A stretch of 49,424 bases of DNA from Geobacter sp. Its GTDB lineage: Bacteria > Desulfobacterota > Desulfuromonadia > Geobacterales > Geobacteraceae. Every line of letters begins with the position of its first letter. Position 1 is the stretch's first letter. The notes below the pieces were generated by a model. It was not told where the DNA came from, did not search any database, and saw only the letters and a list, made by a program, of their open reading frames with translations. The position numbers and the translations under genes are program-made. Positions 1 to 8,048 of this stretch are shown piece by piece. The stretch is from assembly GCA_003499925.1 (NCBI GenBank), contig DNRQ01000107.1, positions 1-49,424 of the forward strand. Reading direction: 5' to 3'.

Positions 1-523
1 GGAGCATGGTCCCGCCGATGAGCGAGACCAGTACCGCGGTCCCCAGATCGGGCTGCTTCATGATGAGCAGCGCCGGGACGCCCAGAAGCAGCAGCGGGTA
101 GGCGAGATCCCTGAGGGTCAGCCCCTTGAAGACGGGATATCGGCTGAAGAAGCGGGCGAAGGTCATGATGATGACGATCTTCATCGGCTCCGAAGGCTGG
201 ATGTTGAAGAACCCCAGGTCGATCCAGCGGGTCGCCCCCATGGTGGTCTTGCCGACCAGAAGCACCATTACCAGCAAAATGAGCACCGCGCCGTAGAGCC
301 AGTAGGCGAAATCCTCCAGCAGGTGGTAGTCCAGACTGCAGACGGTCAGGCAGAGGGTAAGCCCGGCCACGATCCAGTAGAGCTGTTTCAGGAAATAGGG
401 GGTGCCGATGTCGCGGTACGAGGACGAGGCGCTGTATATGTTGACGACGCCGAACCCGGTGACGAGCAGCACCACCACCAGAAGCGTCCAGTCAAAGTTG
501 GTGAAGAGCCTTCGGTCAAACAT
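1..523 (-). CDS. rodA: RodA rod-shape SEDS glycosyltransferase, 3' end cut by window
   Basis: SEDS-family integral membrane peptidoglycan polymerase that works with PBP2 and the MreBCD elongasome. Read on the minus strand from the ATG at 523, the protein begins MFDRRLFTNFDW. Hydrophobic helices follow, and then the family hallmark GATRWIDLGFFNIQPSE at roughly residues 95-112. The RBS AGGGG lies five bases before the ATG. The gene runs out of the window at position 1, so only about 174 N-terminal residues are visible. It is last in the mreC-mreD-mrdA-rodA order and is separated from mrdA by a repeat-containing 184-base gap. FtsW is the main alternative, but the neighbours favour RodA. Confidence 0.9.
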   Translation of the reverse strand, partial: MFDRRLFTNFDWTLLVVVLLVTGFGVVNIYSASSSYRDIGTPYFLKQLYWIVAGLTLCLTVCSLDYHLLEDFAYWLYGAVLILLVMVLLVGKTTMGATRWIDLGFFNIQPSEPMKIVIIMTFARFFSRYPVFKGLTLRDLAYPLLLLGVPALLIMKQPDLGTAVLVSLIGGTML

Positions 524-540
524 GTTTACCCCTGAAAAAC

Positions 541-605
541 GGATTACTGTTTTCGGATTACTGTTTTCGGTTTACTGTTTTCGGTTTACTGTTTTCGGTT
601 TACTG
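541..605. repeat. 14-bp tandem repeat, about 4.6 copies, between mrdA and rodA
   Basis: The unit GG(A/T)TTACTGTTTTC is repeated head to tail. The first two units carry A and the later ones carry T at the third base. The array sits 17 bases upstream of the rodA ATG on the side from which transcription arrives, so copy number could affect rodA readthrough or expression. That effect is inference. Confidence 0.9.
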
Positions 606-619
606 CCCCACTACCAGCT

Positions 620-640
620 CCCCCCTTTGGAAAAGGGGGG
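620..640. repeat. Perfect inverted repeat CCCCCCTTT/AAAGGGGGG
   Basis: A nine-base perfect inverted repeat with a three-base loop lies downstream of mrdA in the mrdA-rodA gap. Such C-run/G-run palindromes are often dispersed in Geobacter-type genomes. It could form a hairpin in the minus-strand transcript. No clean U-tract follows it, so a terminator role is uncertain. Confidence 0.7.
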
Positions 641-707
641 TGGGGGGGATTTAACCCACTGGCGCAGGCTCGCAAAAAGCCCGGCGAACTCCCAACGCCC
701 GTTCCTG

Positions 708-2681
708 CTAATCAGCAGGCGGAGCTCCCTGCGCTCCCGGCGCTGCGCCGCCAACCGCACCCCCGCCGGCCCCGGCATTTGCACCCGTCCCGCCGGCTCC
801 CCCCTCCGAGGCCGCTGCGGCAGCGGCCTCCTCACCGGGGGGCGCCGGCTTGGGGAGCGGTTTCCTGATGACCCCCTTCCCCTCGAAATAGGTCCTGAGC
901 AGCTTCCCGGCGATCGGGGCAGCCGCGCTGCCGCCGTGCTCGCCATGCTCGACGATGACGGCTACCGCGATCTCCGGCTTTTCATAGGGGGCAAAGGCGA
1001 CGAAGAGTGCGTGATCCCTGAACTGGTACGGCACGTCCCCCCTGCTGTCGCGAAGCTTCACCACCTGGGAGGAGCCGGTCTTTCCCGCCACCTTCACCTC
1101 GTAGAGGCGCGCCATGCCGCCGGTGCCGCGCGGCTCGTTGACCACGGCGAAGAGCCCCTCCTTGATGAGACGGTAGGTTTCGGGCTTGAAGCCGGTCTTT
1201 CCGGAAACCTGGGGGGTGAACTCCTGGAGCGCCTTGCCGTCCGAATCGACCACCCGCTTCACCAGGTGGGGCTGGTAGACGATCCCCTCGTTGGCGACCG
1301 TCGCGATCATGGAGGCGAGCTGCAGCGGCGTGGTCAGCACGTATCCCTGGCCGATGCCGACCGAGAGGGTCTCCCCCTGGAACCACTTCTTGCCGTGGCG
1401 CTTGAGCTTCCACTCCTGGGTCGGGATCACGCCCCCCTTCTCGTTTTCCAGCCCGACGCCGAGCGGGGCACCCATGCCGAAGCGCTTGGCGTAGGCGGCG
1501 ATCCGGTCCACCCCGAGGCGCTCGGCCAGCTTGTAGAAGTAGACGTCGCACGACTCCCGGATCGCCTTTTTCAGCTCCACCTGGCCGTGCCCCTTCTTCT
1601 CCCAGCATCGGAAGGTGCTGTTGCCGAACTTGTGGGAGCCGGTGCAGTAGACGCTGGTGTGCTGATCGATCAGCCCCTCCTCGAGTCCGGCTATGGCGGT
1701 GACGATCTTGAAGGTGGAACCGGGGGGATACATCCCCTTGAGCGCCTTGTTCTCCAGCGGGTGCCTCTTGTCCTCCAGGTACGCCCTCCACTTGTCCGGC
1801 GGCATGCGCCCCATGAAGAGCGCCGGGTCGAAATCGGGGTTGCTGGCAAAGGCAAGGATCTCGCCGGTGTTGACATCCATCGCCACCGCGGCCCCCGCAC
1901 TGTCGCCGAACGCCTCCTCCACCGCCTTCTGCATCTCGAGGTCTATGGTGAGCACCACGGTGTTGCCGACGCTCGAGTTGGTCTCCTCCACGGTGCGCAG
2001 GAATCTGCCGCGGGCGTCCACCTCGATCTGGCGCCCCCCGTCGATGCCGTGCAGGTAATTCTCCCAGTTCCTCTCGATGCCGCTCTTGCCGGTGTAGTCG
2101 CCGGCGTTGTAGTCGCTGTAGCGCTCCTGGCCCAGTTCGTCCTCCGAGATCTCGCCCAGGTACCCCAGCAGATGCGAGGCGAGCTGCCCGTAGGCGTAGG
2201 CGCGCACCGGCTTCATCTCGATGTTCACCCCGGACAGCGCCAGGCGGTTCTCCTCCAGGAACTCCATCTGGTCCCGGGTGATGTTGGAGGCGACCACCAG
2301 CGGGTAGTACTTCGCCCTCCCCTGCCCCTTGTTCCATTTCTGCTCTATCTCCTTGCGGTCCAGGTTCAGATAACGGGCCAGGTTGTCGATCAGGAGTTCC
2401 TTGTTCTTGACGTCCTGCGGTATCACCGCGACGCTGAAGGAGGGGGTATTGGTGACCAGCACCTTGCCGTTTCGGTCCAGTATGGCGCCGCGCGGCGCGG
2501 CGACCGGCACGAAGCGGAGCCGGTTGTTCTCCGACTGGTCCAGCAGGTTGTCCGCGTCTATCACCTGCAGGTACCAGAGACGGGAGAGGAGCAGGAAGAA
2601 CAGGAAGAAGGCGGCCAGCGAAAGCCAGATGATCCTGCGCCCCCCGTCGTCGTCGGGAATGATGTTCTGCTGCGGCTTCAT
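708..2681 (-). CDS. mrdA: Penicillin-binding protein 2 (MrdA), cell-elongation transpeptidase
   Basis: Class B PBP that cross-links peptidoglycan during elongation, together with RodA. The 657-residue protein starts at ATG 2681 (MKPQQNIIPDDDGG). It has one N-terminal membrane anchor (about residues 17-37), a PBP dimer/pedestal region, and a transpeptidase domain. The catalytic motifs are visible: STFK with Ser322, SCD at 377-379 and KTG at 534-536. The C-terminus is a low-complexity Gly/Ala/Pro tail of about 50 residues. The start overlaps the mreD stop by four bases, indicating translational coupling. The reading frame is open further upstream inside mreD, but the overlap start is the natural one. 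Confidence 0.95.
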   Translation of the reverse strand: MKPQQNIIPDDDGGRRIIWLSLAAFFLFFLLLSRLWYLQVIDADNLLDQSENNRLRFVPVAAPRGAILDRNGKVLVTNTPSFSVAVIPQDVKNKELLIDNLARYLNLDRKEIEQKWNKGQGRAKYYPLVVASNITRDQMEFLEENRLALSGVNIEMKPVRAYAYGQLASHLLGYLGEISEDELGQERYSDYNAGDYTGKSGIERNWENYLHGIDGGRQIEVDARGRFLRTVEETNSSVGNTVVLTIDLEMQKAVEEAFGDSAGAAVAMDVNTGEILAFASNPDFDPALFMGRMPPDKWRAYLEDKRHPLENKALKGMYPPGSTFKIVTAIAGLEEGLIDQHTSVYCTGSHKFGNSTFRCWEKKGHGQVELKKAIRESCDVYFYKLAERLGVDRIAAYAKRFGMGAPLGVGLENEKGGVIPTQEWKLKRHGKKWFQGETLSVGIGQGYVLTTPLQLASMIATVANEGIVYQPHLVKRVVDSDGKALQEFTPQVSGKTGFKPETYRLIKEGLFAVVNEPRGTGGMARLYEVKVAGKTGSSQVVKLRDSRGDVPYQFRDHALFVAFAPYEKPEIAVAVIVEHGEHGGSAAAPIAGKLLRTYFEGKGVIRKPLPKPAPPGEEAAAAAASEGGAGGTGANAGAGGGAVGGAAPGAQGAPPAD

Positions 2682-3163
2682 CGCGCCTCCTCGACCGCCG
2701 GGAGCGGGAAACTGAAAACGAGCGAGGCGATCAGGGCATTGACCAGGGCCTGCGGGATCAGGGCCGGGAGCAGCGAGGCGTAGACCCCGTTGGAGACGGA
2801 GAAGATCAGGAGCATCACCAGGTTCAAAAGGGCGCCCATCAGGGTGGCCAGGAACACCACCAGCACGAAGAGCGCGCGGTTGTCCGTGTAGAGTCGGTCC
2901 GCCAGTTCCGACAGCAGCGTGTAGATGCAGAGGTAGGAGAAGGCGTGCAGCCCGAGGTAGATGCCGCTGAAGCTGTCCTGGAGCACGCCGAGGCAGAAGG
3001 CCGCGAAGCCGGCGAAGCGGTGCGGCAGCTTGAGCCCCAGGTAGACCACCAGGATCAGGATCAGGTTGGGCTGAAACGGGTCCAGGAGATATCTCGGCAG
3101 CAGCGTCATCTGCAGCAGCACTGCTGCGAGGAGCCACCCCGTTACTTTCAGATAGCGCATCAT
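2678..3163 (-). CDS. mreD: Rod shape-determining membrane protein MreD
   Basis: Small polytopic membrane protein of the MreBCD elongasome, 161 residues. It begins MMRYLKVTGWLLAAVLLQ and has about five hydrophobic segments. The motif LLDPFQPNLILILVVYLGL and the later DSFSGIYLGLHAFSYL stretch fit the MreD family. It lies 24 bases downstream of mreC and overlaps mrdA by four bases, so it is part of one operon. Confidence 0.9.
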   Translation of the reverse strand: MMRYLKVTGWLLAAVLLQMTLLPRYLLDPFQPNLILILVVYLGLKLPHRFAGFAAFCLGVLQDSFSGIYLGLHAFSYLCIYTLLSELADRLYTDNRALFVLVVFLATLMGALLNLVMLLIFSVSNGVYASLLPALIPQALVNALIASLVFSFPLPAVEEAR

Positions 3164-3187
3164 GGCAATTGTCCGCCGGCCCCAGGT

Positions 3188-4012
3188 CTATTCATCGGCC
3201 TGCCTGAACAGCACCAGCATCTCTTCGAGGTTGGCGATGTTGACCGTGGGGCGCACCTCGATGGTCTGAAACACGCCGTATTCCCCCTTCTTCACCATGG
3301 TGACCTCGCCGATCGGGAGCCCCTTGGGAAACACCCCTCCGATGCCGGAGCTGACCACCGCGTCACCCACCTTCACGTCGTCGTCCTTGACGGTGAACTC
3401 CATGGAGCAGCGCCCCCCGCCCGCGCCGCGCACCACCCCTCGCGCCCGCGAGCGCTGCACCACGGCCGCGATGGCGCTGGCATGATCGGTCAAAAGCAGT
3501 ACCCGTGAGCTGTGCGGCGCCACCTTCACCAGGCGCCCCACCACGCCCCCTGCCGCCAGCACCGGCATCCCCTCCAAAAGCCCGTCCGCGCTCCCCCGGT
3601 CCACCACCAGGGTCTTGAACCAGGCGGAGCTGTCCTCGCCGATCACGGAGACGGCGAGCGAAGCTGCGTTGAGCGTCCCTTTCAGGTCCAAAAGCGCCTT
3701 CAGCCTGGCGTTGGCCATCATCGCCTCGTTGCCGGCAACGACCCGCTCGTTCAGGCGCTGCACGCTCTTTCTCAGGGCCACATTCTCGCGCCGCACCTCC
3801 AGCAGGTCGACATAGTCGCTCCAAAGGTCGCCGAGCATGCCGGTCACGGCTGCGCCCCCCCCGGCGATCGGGGCGGTGACGCTCATCACGCCGCGCTCCA
3901 GCGGGTTGGCGTGCTCCTTGTTCCTCAAATTGATGGCATAGGTGAGAAACACCGTCAGCAGGAAGACGGCGGTAATGAGGAATCGCTTGTGGCGGATCAA
4001 AAGCTTTATCAT
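3188..4012 (-). CDS. mreC: Rod shape-determining protein MreC
   Basis: Periplasmic scaffold of the elongasome, 274 residues. An N-terminal membrane helix (about residues 12-28) is followed by a coiled coil (about 60-100) and then the two-barrel MreC domain. The conserved pattern VVSSGIGGVFPKGLPIGEV is seen near residues 221-239. mreB, the usual first gene of the cluster, is not upstream; the next genes are nucleotide-sugar genes. It is therefore either elsewhere or lost. A hairpin at 4031-4051 separates this gene from the rmlC-like gene. Confidence 0.92.
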   Translation of the reverse strand: MIKLLIRHKRFLITAVFLLTVFLTYAINLRNKEHANPLERGVMSVTAPIAGGGAAVTGMLGDLWSDYVDLLEVRRENVALRKSVQRLNERVVAGNEAMMANARLKALLDLKGTLNAASLAVSVIGEDSSAWFKTLVVDRGSADGLLEGMPVLAAGGVVGRLVKVAPHSSRVLLLTDHASAIAAVVQRSRARGVVRGAGGGRCSMEFTVKDDDVKVGDAVVSSGIGGVFPKGLPIGEVTMVKKGEYGVFQTIEVRPTVNIANLEEMLVLFRQADE

Positions 4013-4030
4013 CGGTCTCAGAAAATGGTT

Positions 4031-4051
4031 TAGGGGGCACCGGGCCCCCTA
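4031..4051. repeat. Hairpin TAGGGGGC/GCCCCCTA before mreC
   Basis: An eight-base perfect inverted repeat with a five-base loop lies in the 85-base gap between the rmlC-like gene and mreC. Read on minus it is not followed by a U-run. It may be an mRNA processing or stabilising hairpin rather than a terminator. Confidence 0.6.
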
Positions 4052-4097
4052 TCAGTGTGAACAATGCAGAAAATGGCGCGCCCGGCTTGCCACCCTG

Positions 4098-4586
4098 CTA
4101 ATCGAGGCGAAAGGGGGACTCCCCGTCTTCCTCGTGGCGGATCTCATCGACCGGCTCGCTCTTGCCCTGCCCCGCATAGAGACGGTTGGGGCCGTTGAAG
4201 ACGATGCCGTTGTCGACCCCGACGTTGCGGTAGGCGTGGACCACGCCGGGGGGGACCACCAGCATCATCGGGGAGTCCAGCCCCGCGAAGAGGAGCTGCT
4301 TCACCCCGAAAGTGGGGGAATCGGGGCGCGCGTCCCAGAGGTAGACCTTGAAATTGGAGGGGCCTATGAAGCAGAAGTAGTCGGTCTGATCCTTGTGCTC
4401 GTGGGGCCCGCGGGCCACCCCGGGCTGCGTCATGGAGATGTAGGCCATGGCGGGCATCACCGCGGGATCCATTTCGTCGCTCCTGAAAAGCTCGGCGAGC
4501 CAGCCGCGCTCGTCGAGAAACTTGTGCAACGGCTTTGCCGTCACGTCGTGGATGCGCCCCTTGCTGTAGCTCTTGATCTCTTTCAC
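4098..4586 (-). CDS. RmlC-like dTDP-sugar 3,5-epimerase family protein (cupin)
   Basis: A 162-residue cupin related to dTDP-4-dehydrorhamnose 3,5-epimerase, which acts on dTDP-4-keto sugars for surface polysaccharide. Recognisable pieces are RGPHEHKDQTDYF (metal or active-site His region, about residues 59-71), WDARPDSPTFG (about 84-94), and PPGVVHAYRNVG (cupin strand His, about 112-123). It is slightly shorter than typical RmlC, so it may be a paralogue with another sugar substrate. The start overlaps the rfbA stop by four bases, so the two are co-translated. Confidence 0.75.
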   Translation of the reverse strand: MKEIKSYSKGRIHDVTAKPLHKFLDERGWLAELFRSDEMDPAVMPAMAYISMTQPGVARGPHEHKDQTDYFCFIGPSNFKVYLWDARPDSPTFGVKQLLFAGLDSPMMLVVPPGVVHAYRNVGVDNGIVFNGPNRLYAGQGKSEPVDEIRHEEDGESPFRLD

Positions 4587-5488
4587 GCCTTGCCCCCTCT
4601 CCCGCAGAGCTCAGTCTCATTATAGACCCGCTGCAGATAGTCGCGATACGACGATTTGGGGGTGGCGTCGATCACCCGCGCCATCCCCTGGCAGTCGAGG
4701 TAACCCATGCGCAGTGCGATCTCCTCGAGGCAGGCGATCTTCAGCCCCTGACGGGCCTCCAGGGTACCGATGAAATGGGACGCCTCCAAAAGGCTCTGAT
4801 GCGTTCCGGTATCGAGCCAGGCGATGCCGCGGCCGAGTTTCTGCACCGAGAGCTCGCCGCGACCGAGGTAGGCGAGGTTCACGTCGGTGATCTCCAGCTC
4901 GCCGCGCGGCGAGGGCTGCATCGCCTTGGCGATCTCGACCACGCTGCCGTCATAGAGGTAGAGCCCGGGGACCGCGTAATTGGACTTGGGGGCGCTCGGC
5001 TTCTCCTCGATGCTGAGCACCTTCCCATGCGGATCGAACTCGACCACGCCGTAGCGCTCGGGATCCTGCACGTAGTAGCCGAAGATCTTGGCGCCGCCGT
5101 CAAAATCCCCGATCAGGCGGTCCAGCTCCATCTTGCCGTAGAATATGTTGTCCCCAAGGATCAGGCAGACCGGGTCGCGGGCGATGAACTCCTCCCCCAC
5201 CAGGAACGCCTGGGCGATCCCCTTGGGCTCTGGCTGCACCGCATAGGTGAGCCGGATGCCCCAGCGCGAGCCGTCTCCCAAAAGCGCCTCGAAGCGAGGG
5301 GTGTCGAGCGGCGTGGAGATGATCAGGACATCCGAGATGCCGGCCATCATCAGGGTCGCCAGCGGATAGTAGATCATCGGCTTGTCGTAGACCGGCTGGA
5401 GCTGCTTGCTCGCCACCATGGTCAGCGGGTAGAGCCTGCTCCCCGCCCCTCCGGCCAGCAAAATTCCCTTCTTGATCCCTTTTGTCAT
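4583..5488 (-). CDS. rfbA: Glucose-1-phosphate thymidylyltransferase
   Basis: Makes dTDP-glucose from dTTP and glucose-1-phosphate, the first step to dTDP-rhamnose-type sugars. From ATG 5488 the protein is 301 residues. It has the nucleotidyltransferase signature GGAGSRLYPLT (about residues 11-21), KPMIYYPL, ILGDNIFYG (about 110-118), a GKVLSIEEKP segment and EITDVN. A GTG at 5515 in the same frame would add nine residues. I prefer the ATG because the product then begins directly before the nucleotide-binding loop, and AGAGGGG precedes it. Confidence 0.92.
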   Translation of the reverse strand: MTKGIKKGILLAGGAGSRLYPLTMVASKQLQPVYDKPMIYYPLATLMMAGISDVLIISTPLDTPRFEALLGDGSRWGIRLTYAVQPEPKGIAQAFLVGEEFIARDPVCLILGDNIFYGKMELDRLIGDFDGGAKIFGYYVQDPERYGVVEFDPHGKVLSIEEKPSAPKSNYAVPGLYLYDGSVVEIAKAMQPSPRGELEITDVNLAYLGRGELSVQKLGRGIAWLDTGTHQSLLEASHFIGTLEARQGLKIACLEEIALRMGYLDCQGMARVIDATPKSSYRDYLQRVYNETELCGRGGKA

Positions 5489-5636
5489 AACCCCTCTTCG
5501 CAAGCTAATAGTCACATTAATAAACGATATTTTCTATCACACCGAAGCCGCCCGCGTCAAATACTTATCTGCGCCCCCTCCCCCCTGCTGCCGGCGCTAA
5601 TGGGGGAGAGATGGCGAGAGGGTAAAGGACCGGCAA

Positions 5637-6011
5637 TCACAAAAGCCTCGCCTTGAGCGCCTCGTCTATGAAGCTCTCCTCGATCGCCTCCCTGGCCCAG
5701 GGCTCCTTGCAGCGGGAGAGGACGATGGCGGCACCCTCGGCTACCGCCGGCACGTCGCTCCAGAGCGCATTTCGCAGGGAACGCAGCTGGTGCGGGTCGC
5801 CCGATTTCGAGCCGGAGAGGGTCCGGCAGGCATCGCACAGCAGGGCCAGGTTCTCCGGGGACGGCTCCTGGTCCGGCCGGTACTCCCAAAGACGCAACCC
5901 ATCGCTCCCCTCGCACCACTCGCAGCGAAAAGCCGCCCTCTTGGCAATCGACTTGCCGAAAAGGTTCACCGCCTCCAAGTGTCCCTTATGAAGCTGCTCT
6001 CCCTTGGCCAT
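5637..6011 (-). CDS. PhnA-type zinc-ribbon protein
   Basis: A 124-residue soluble protein. Its central segment has CEWCEG (about residues 32-37) and then LLCDACR (about 61-67), a four-Cys zinc-ribbon arrangement with the PhnA-like spacing of the acidic linker. PhnA-family proteins are of uncertain function despite the old phosphonate name. The start chosen is the ATG at 6011 (MAKGEQLHKGH), preceded by a G-rich RBS. The open frame upstream to 6362 is not needed. HNH-like proteins share this CxxC...CxxC look and remain an alternative. Confidence 0.65.
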   Translation of the reverse strand: MAKGEQLHKGHLEAVNLFGKSIAKRAAFRCEWCEGSDGLRLWEYRPDQEPSPENLALLCDACRTLSGSKSGDPHQLRSLRNALWSDVPAVAEGAAIVLSRCKEPWAREAIEESFIDEALKARLL

Positions 6012-6206
6012 ACAGTCACCCCCCGGGTCCCGGCGCAGGACCCCCCTTTTTATTGCTCCAACGCCACAGTGTAGCAGAATGGTCAAGCAGATCAATAGTT
6101 TTGTGGAGTCGGGACGGCAGGGGCCCCTCATTTTGGGGTGGACACATGAGAGAGATAAATAGTATCTTTCTGGCGGCGCCGGCGATCGGGTCGGTTCGCG
6201 GCGGCG

Positions 6207-6277
6207 GCGGCAGTGCTGCCGCGATGCCATGGCACCCCTGTCGATGCATCGATCGGGAATCGCGGCAGCAATGCCGC
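6207..6277. repeat. Long inverted repeat in the sfsA leader
   Basis: Arms 6207-6225 and 6259-6277 pair over 18 of 19 bases: six, one mismatch, then a perfect twelve (TGCTGCCGCGAT/ATCGCGGCAGCA). The loop is 33 bases. It ends about 50 bases before the sfsA ATG, within a 317-base stretch that otherwise holds no gene. Confidence 0.85.
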
Positions 6278-6328
6278 TGCTGCCAACGACCTCGTCCCCC
6301 TCGTGCCCGGGGCGATCAAGGGAGAACC

Positions 6329-7024
6329 ATGAAGCTGCAGGAGCCGCTTTTCCACGGCACACTGATACGCCGCTACCAGCGTTTCCTGGCGGACGTCGAA
6401 CTCGATGACGGAAGCCTCGTCACGGCCCATACCCCGAACACCGGGAGCATGCAGGGGTGCGCCCGCCCGGGGAGCCGCGTGGTCCTCTCCAAAAGCGACA
6501 ATGCCGCCCGGAAATACCCGCACAGCTGGGAACTGGTGCACACCGACGGCCTTTGGGTCGGCATCAACACGCTTTTGCCCAACCGCCTGGTCCGGGAGGG
6601 GATCGAGAACGGCACCATCGCGGAACTGGCGGGGTACCAGCAGATCCGGGCCGAGGTCCCCTACGGCAGCGGCAGCCGCATCGATCTCCTGTTGTCGGGG
6701 GCGCCCGGCAGATGCTACGTCGAGGTGAAGAACGTCACCCTGGTAAAGGATCGCTGCGCGCTCTTTCCCGATGCGGTAAGCGCCCGGGGACAGAAACACC
6801 TGCGGGAGCTCATGGAGGTGGTGCGCCTGGGTCACCGGGGGGTGAACCTGTTCGTGGTGCAAAGGGGTGACGGGGAGAGCGTCTCACCCGCCGACGCCAT
6901 CGATCCCGCCTACGGGGCGCTGCTCAGGGAGGCGGCACGGGCCGGGGTGGAACTTCTCGCCTACCGGGCCGAGGTGACCCGGAGCGAGGTCCGCCTGATC
7001 CGGAGCCTGCCGGTGCTGCTTTAG
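6329..7024 (+). CDS. sfsA: SfsA family protein (sugar fermentation stimulation homologue)
   Basis: A 231-residue SfsA-family protein, with an OB-like N-terminus and a nuclease-fold C-terminus. The biochemical role of the family is not settled. Family patterns seen are NTGSMQGCARPGSRV (about residues 36-50), LPNRLVREGIENG, YVEVKNVTLV with the conserved Glu/Lys (about 131-140), FPDAVSARGQKHL and VNLFVVQRGD. ATG 6329 is preceded by AAGGGAG at good spacing, which is why it is preferred over the longer frame from 6053. It stands alone on plus behind a leader with a strong inverted repeat. Confidence 0.92.
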   Translation: MKLQEPLFHGTLIRRYQRFLADVELDDGSLVTAHTPNTGSMQGCARPGSRVVLSKSDNAARKYPHSWELVHTDGLWVGINTLLPNRLVREGIENGTIAELAGYQQIRAEVPYGSGSRIDLLLSGAPGRCYVEVKNVTLVKDRCALFPDAVSARGQKHLRELMEVVRLGHRGVNLFVVQRGDGESVSPADAIDPAYGALLREAARAGVELLAYRAEVTRSEVRLIRSLPVLL

Positions 7025-7084
7025 CACGAGGTTTGACAAGCAAAGGGATGGAGGCTACAGTTATTGCTGTCCCGGGGAGGTCAC

Positions 7085-7558
7085 ATGAGAATGCCCAGAT
7101 TCACGGTCTATGCAAAAGAGAGCGGGGTCGAGATCTCCCCGTGCGAGAAAAAGCAGCAGGGAAAGCCCGATGAGGGGAGGATCGCCCTGCGCTTCTTCAG
7201 GCTGACCAGCGGCGCCCACCAGATCCGCTTCGTCGCCGAGCCCTGGGAGGCGTTCGAGCTCTACAGGAGGATCAATGCGATACAGCTGGAGGGGGGCAAG
7301 GAGAGCCTGACCCACAGGTTCGACGCGGGGGACGGGGAGACGGTCACCAAGCTGAGCGTCGAGTGCTACCAAAGAAACGGCAAGAAGGGATACGCCTTCT
7401 CCATCCAGAGGGGGGAGGAGGGGATCAACGTCGCCGCCCCGCTGGGAGAATTCCTGTTCGCCGCCGAGTTTTTAAAAAGTCTCTCCGTCGCCCAGTCCTG
7501 GGTCGAGAGCGCCGACCCTTCCCGCCCCCCGGCGGGCCGGGCCGGTTTCGGTGCCTGA
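7085..7558 (+). CDS. Conserved hypothetical protein, 157 aa
   Basis: Not recognised. From ATG 7085, preceded by GGGGAGG, it encodes a soluble protein rich in basic and acidic residues, with no signal peptide or membrane segment. The C-terminal about 20 residues are Pro/Ala/Gly-rich. It lies between sfsA and an RsbW-like ATPase on the same strand. The 41-base gap to the latter allows co-transcription, but its role is unknown. Confidence 0.7.
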   Translation: MRMPRFTVYAKESGVEISPCEKKQQGKPDEGRIALRFFRLTSGAHQIRFVAEPWEAFELYRRINAIQLEGGKESLTHRFDAGDGETVTKLSVECYQRNGKKGYAFSIQRGEEGINVAAPLGEFLFAAEFLKSLSVAQSWVESADPSRPPAGRAGFGA

Positions 7559-7599
7559 AGCCGCCCCGTGAGTGAAACAGCAGCAGATCGGAAGCAGCA

Positions 7600-8040
7600 A
7601 TGAAAAGACCCGGCAAGACCCTCCATCTGAGCATCGAAAGCAGGCTGAGCGACGTCGCCCTGATCGGCCATGCCGTGCGCGGTGTCTGCGCCTGCTCGCC
7701 GCTCGATGCCGAGGCCTATGGCGAGATGGAGGTCTGCGTCGTTGAGGCCGTCAACAACGCCATCACCCATGCCTACCGGCGCGAGGACGGCTTCCGGGTG
7801 GAGACCTCGATCACCCTGCACCACGACAGGATCTCCTTCGAGATTTCGGACTGCGGCAGGGCCATCGAGGAGTTCGCCCCGCGCACCCTGGAATTCGACC
7901 CGGAGGTGATCAGCTCCATCCCGGAAAACGGCATGGGGCTTTTCATCATCGAGACCATCATGGACGAAGTGAGTTACCGGTCCAAGGACGGCAAAAACAC
8001 CCTCTCGTTTTGCAGGTACTTCACCCAGCCAAGGGCGTAA
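7600..8040 (+). CDS. RsbW-like anti-sigma factor serine/threonine kinase (HATPase)
   Basis: A 146-residue GHKL-ATPase domain protein of the RsbW/SpoIIAB/BtrW type. Such proteins phosphorylate an anti-sigma-factor antagonist and control a sigma factor or a phosphorelay. Motifs are the N-box EAVNNAITHAY (about residues 48-58), the G1 box EISDCGR (about 82-88) and the G2 box ENGMGLFIIETIMD (about 108-121). No STAS antagonist or PP2C phosphatase is adjacent here, so the partner is presumably encoded elsewhere. The gene ends nine bases before the convergent SNF2 helicase gene. Confidence 0.88.
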   Translation: MKRPGKTLHLSIESRLSDVALIGHAVRGVCACSPLDAEAYGEMEVCVVEAVNNAITHAYRREDGFRVETSITLHHDRISFEISDCGRAIEEFAPRTLEFDPEVISSIPENGMGLFIIETIMDEVSYRSKDGKNTLSFCRYFTQPRA

Positions 8041-8048
8041 ACCCTCTA

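Noticed and set aside
402..2783. Long open frames opposite mrdA and overlapping frames of several hundred codons
   Set aside because: They are antisense to mrdA with its intact catalytic motifs, have Arg/Pro/Gly-heavy compositions without domains, and arise from high GC at third positions.
4013..4097. Search for mreB or an RNA gene between mreC and the rmlC-like gene
   Set aside because: The gap is only 85 bases and holds one hairpin; no coding or RNA structure beyond that.
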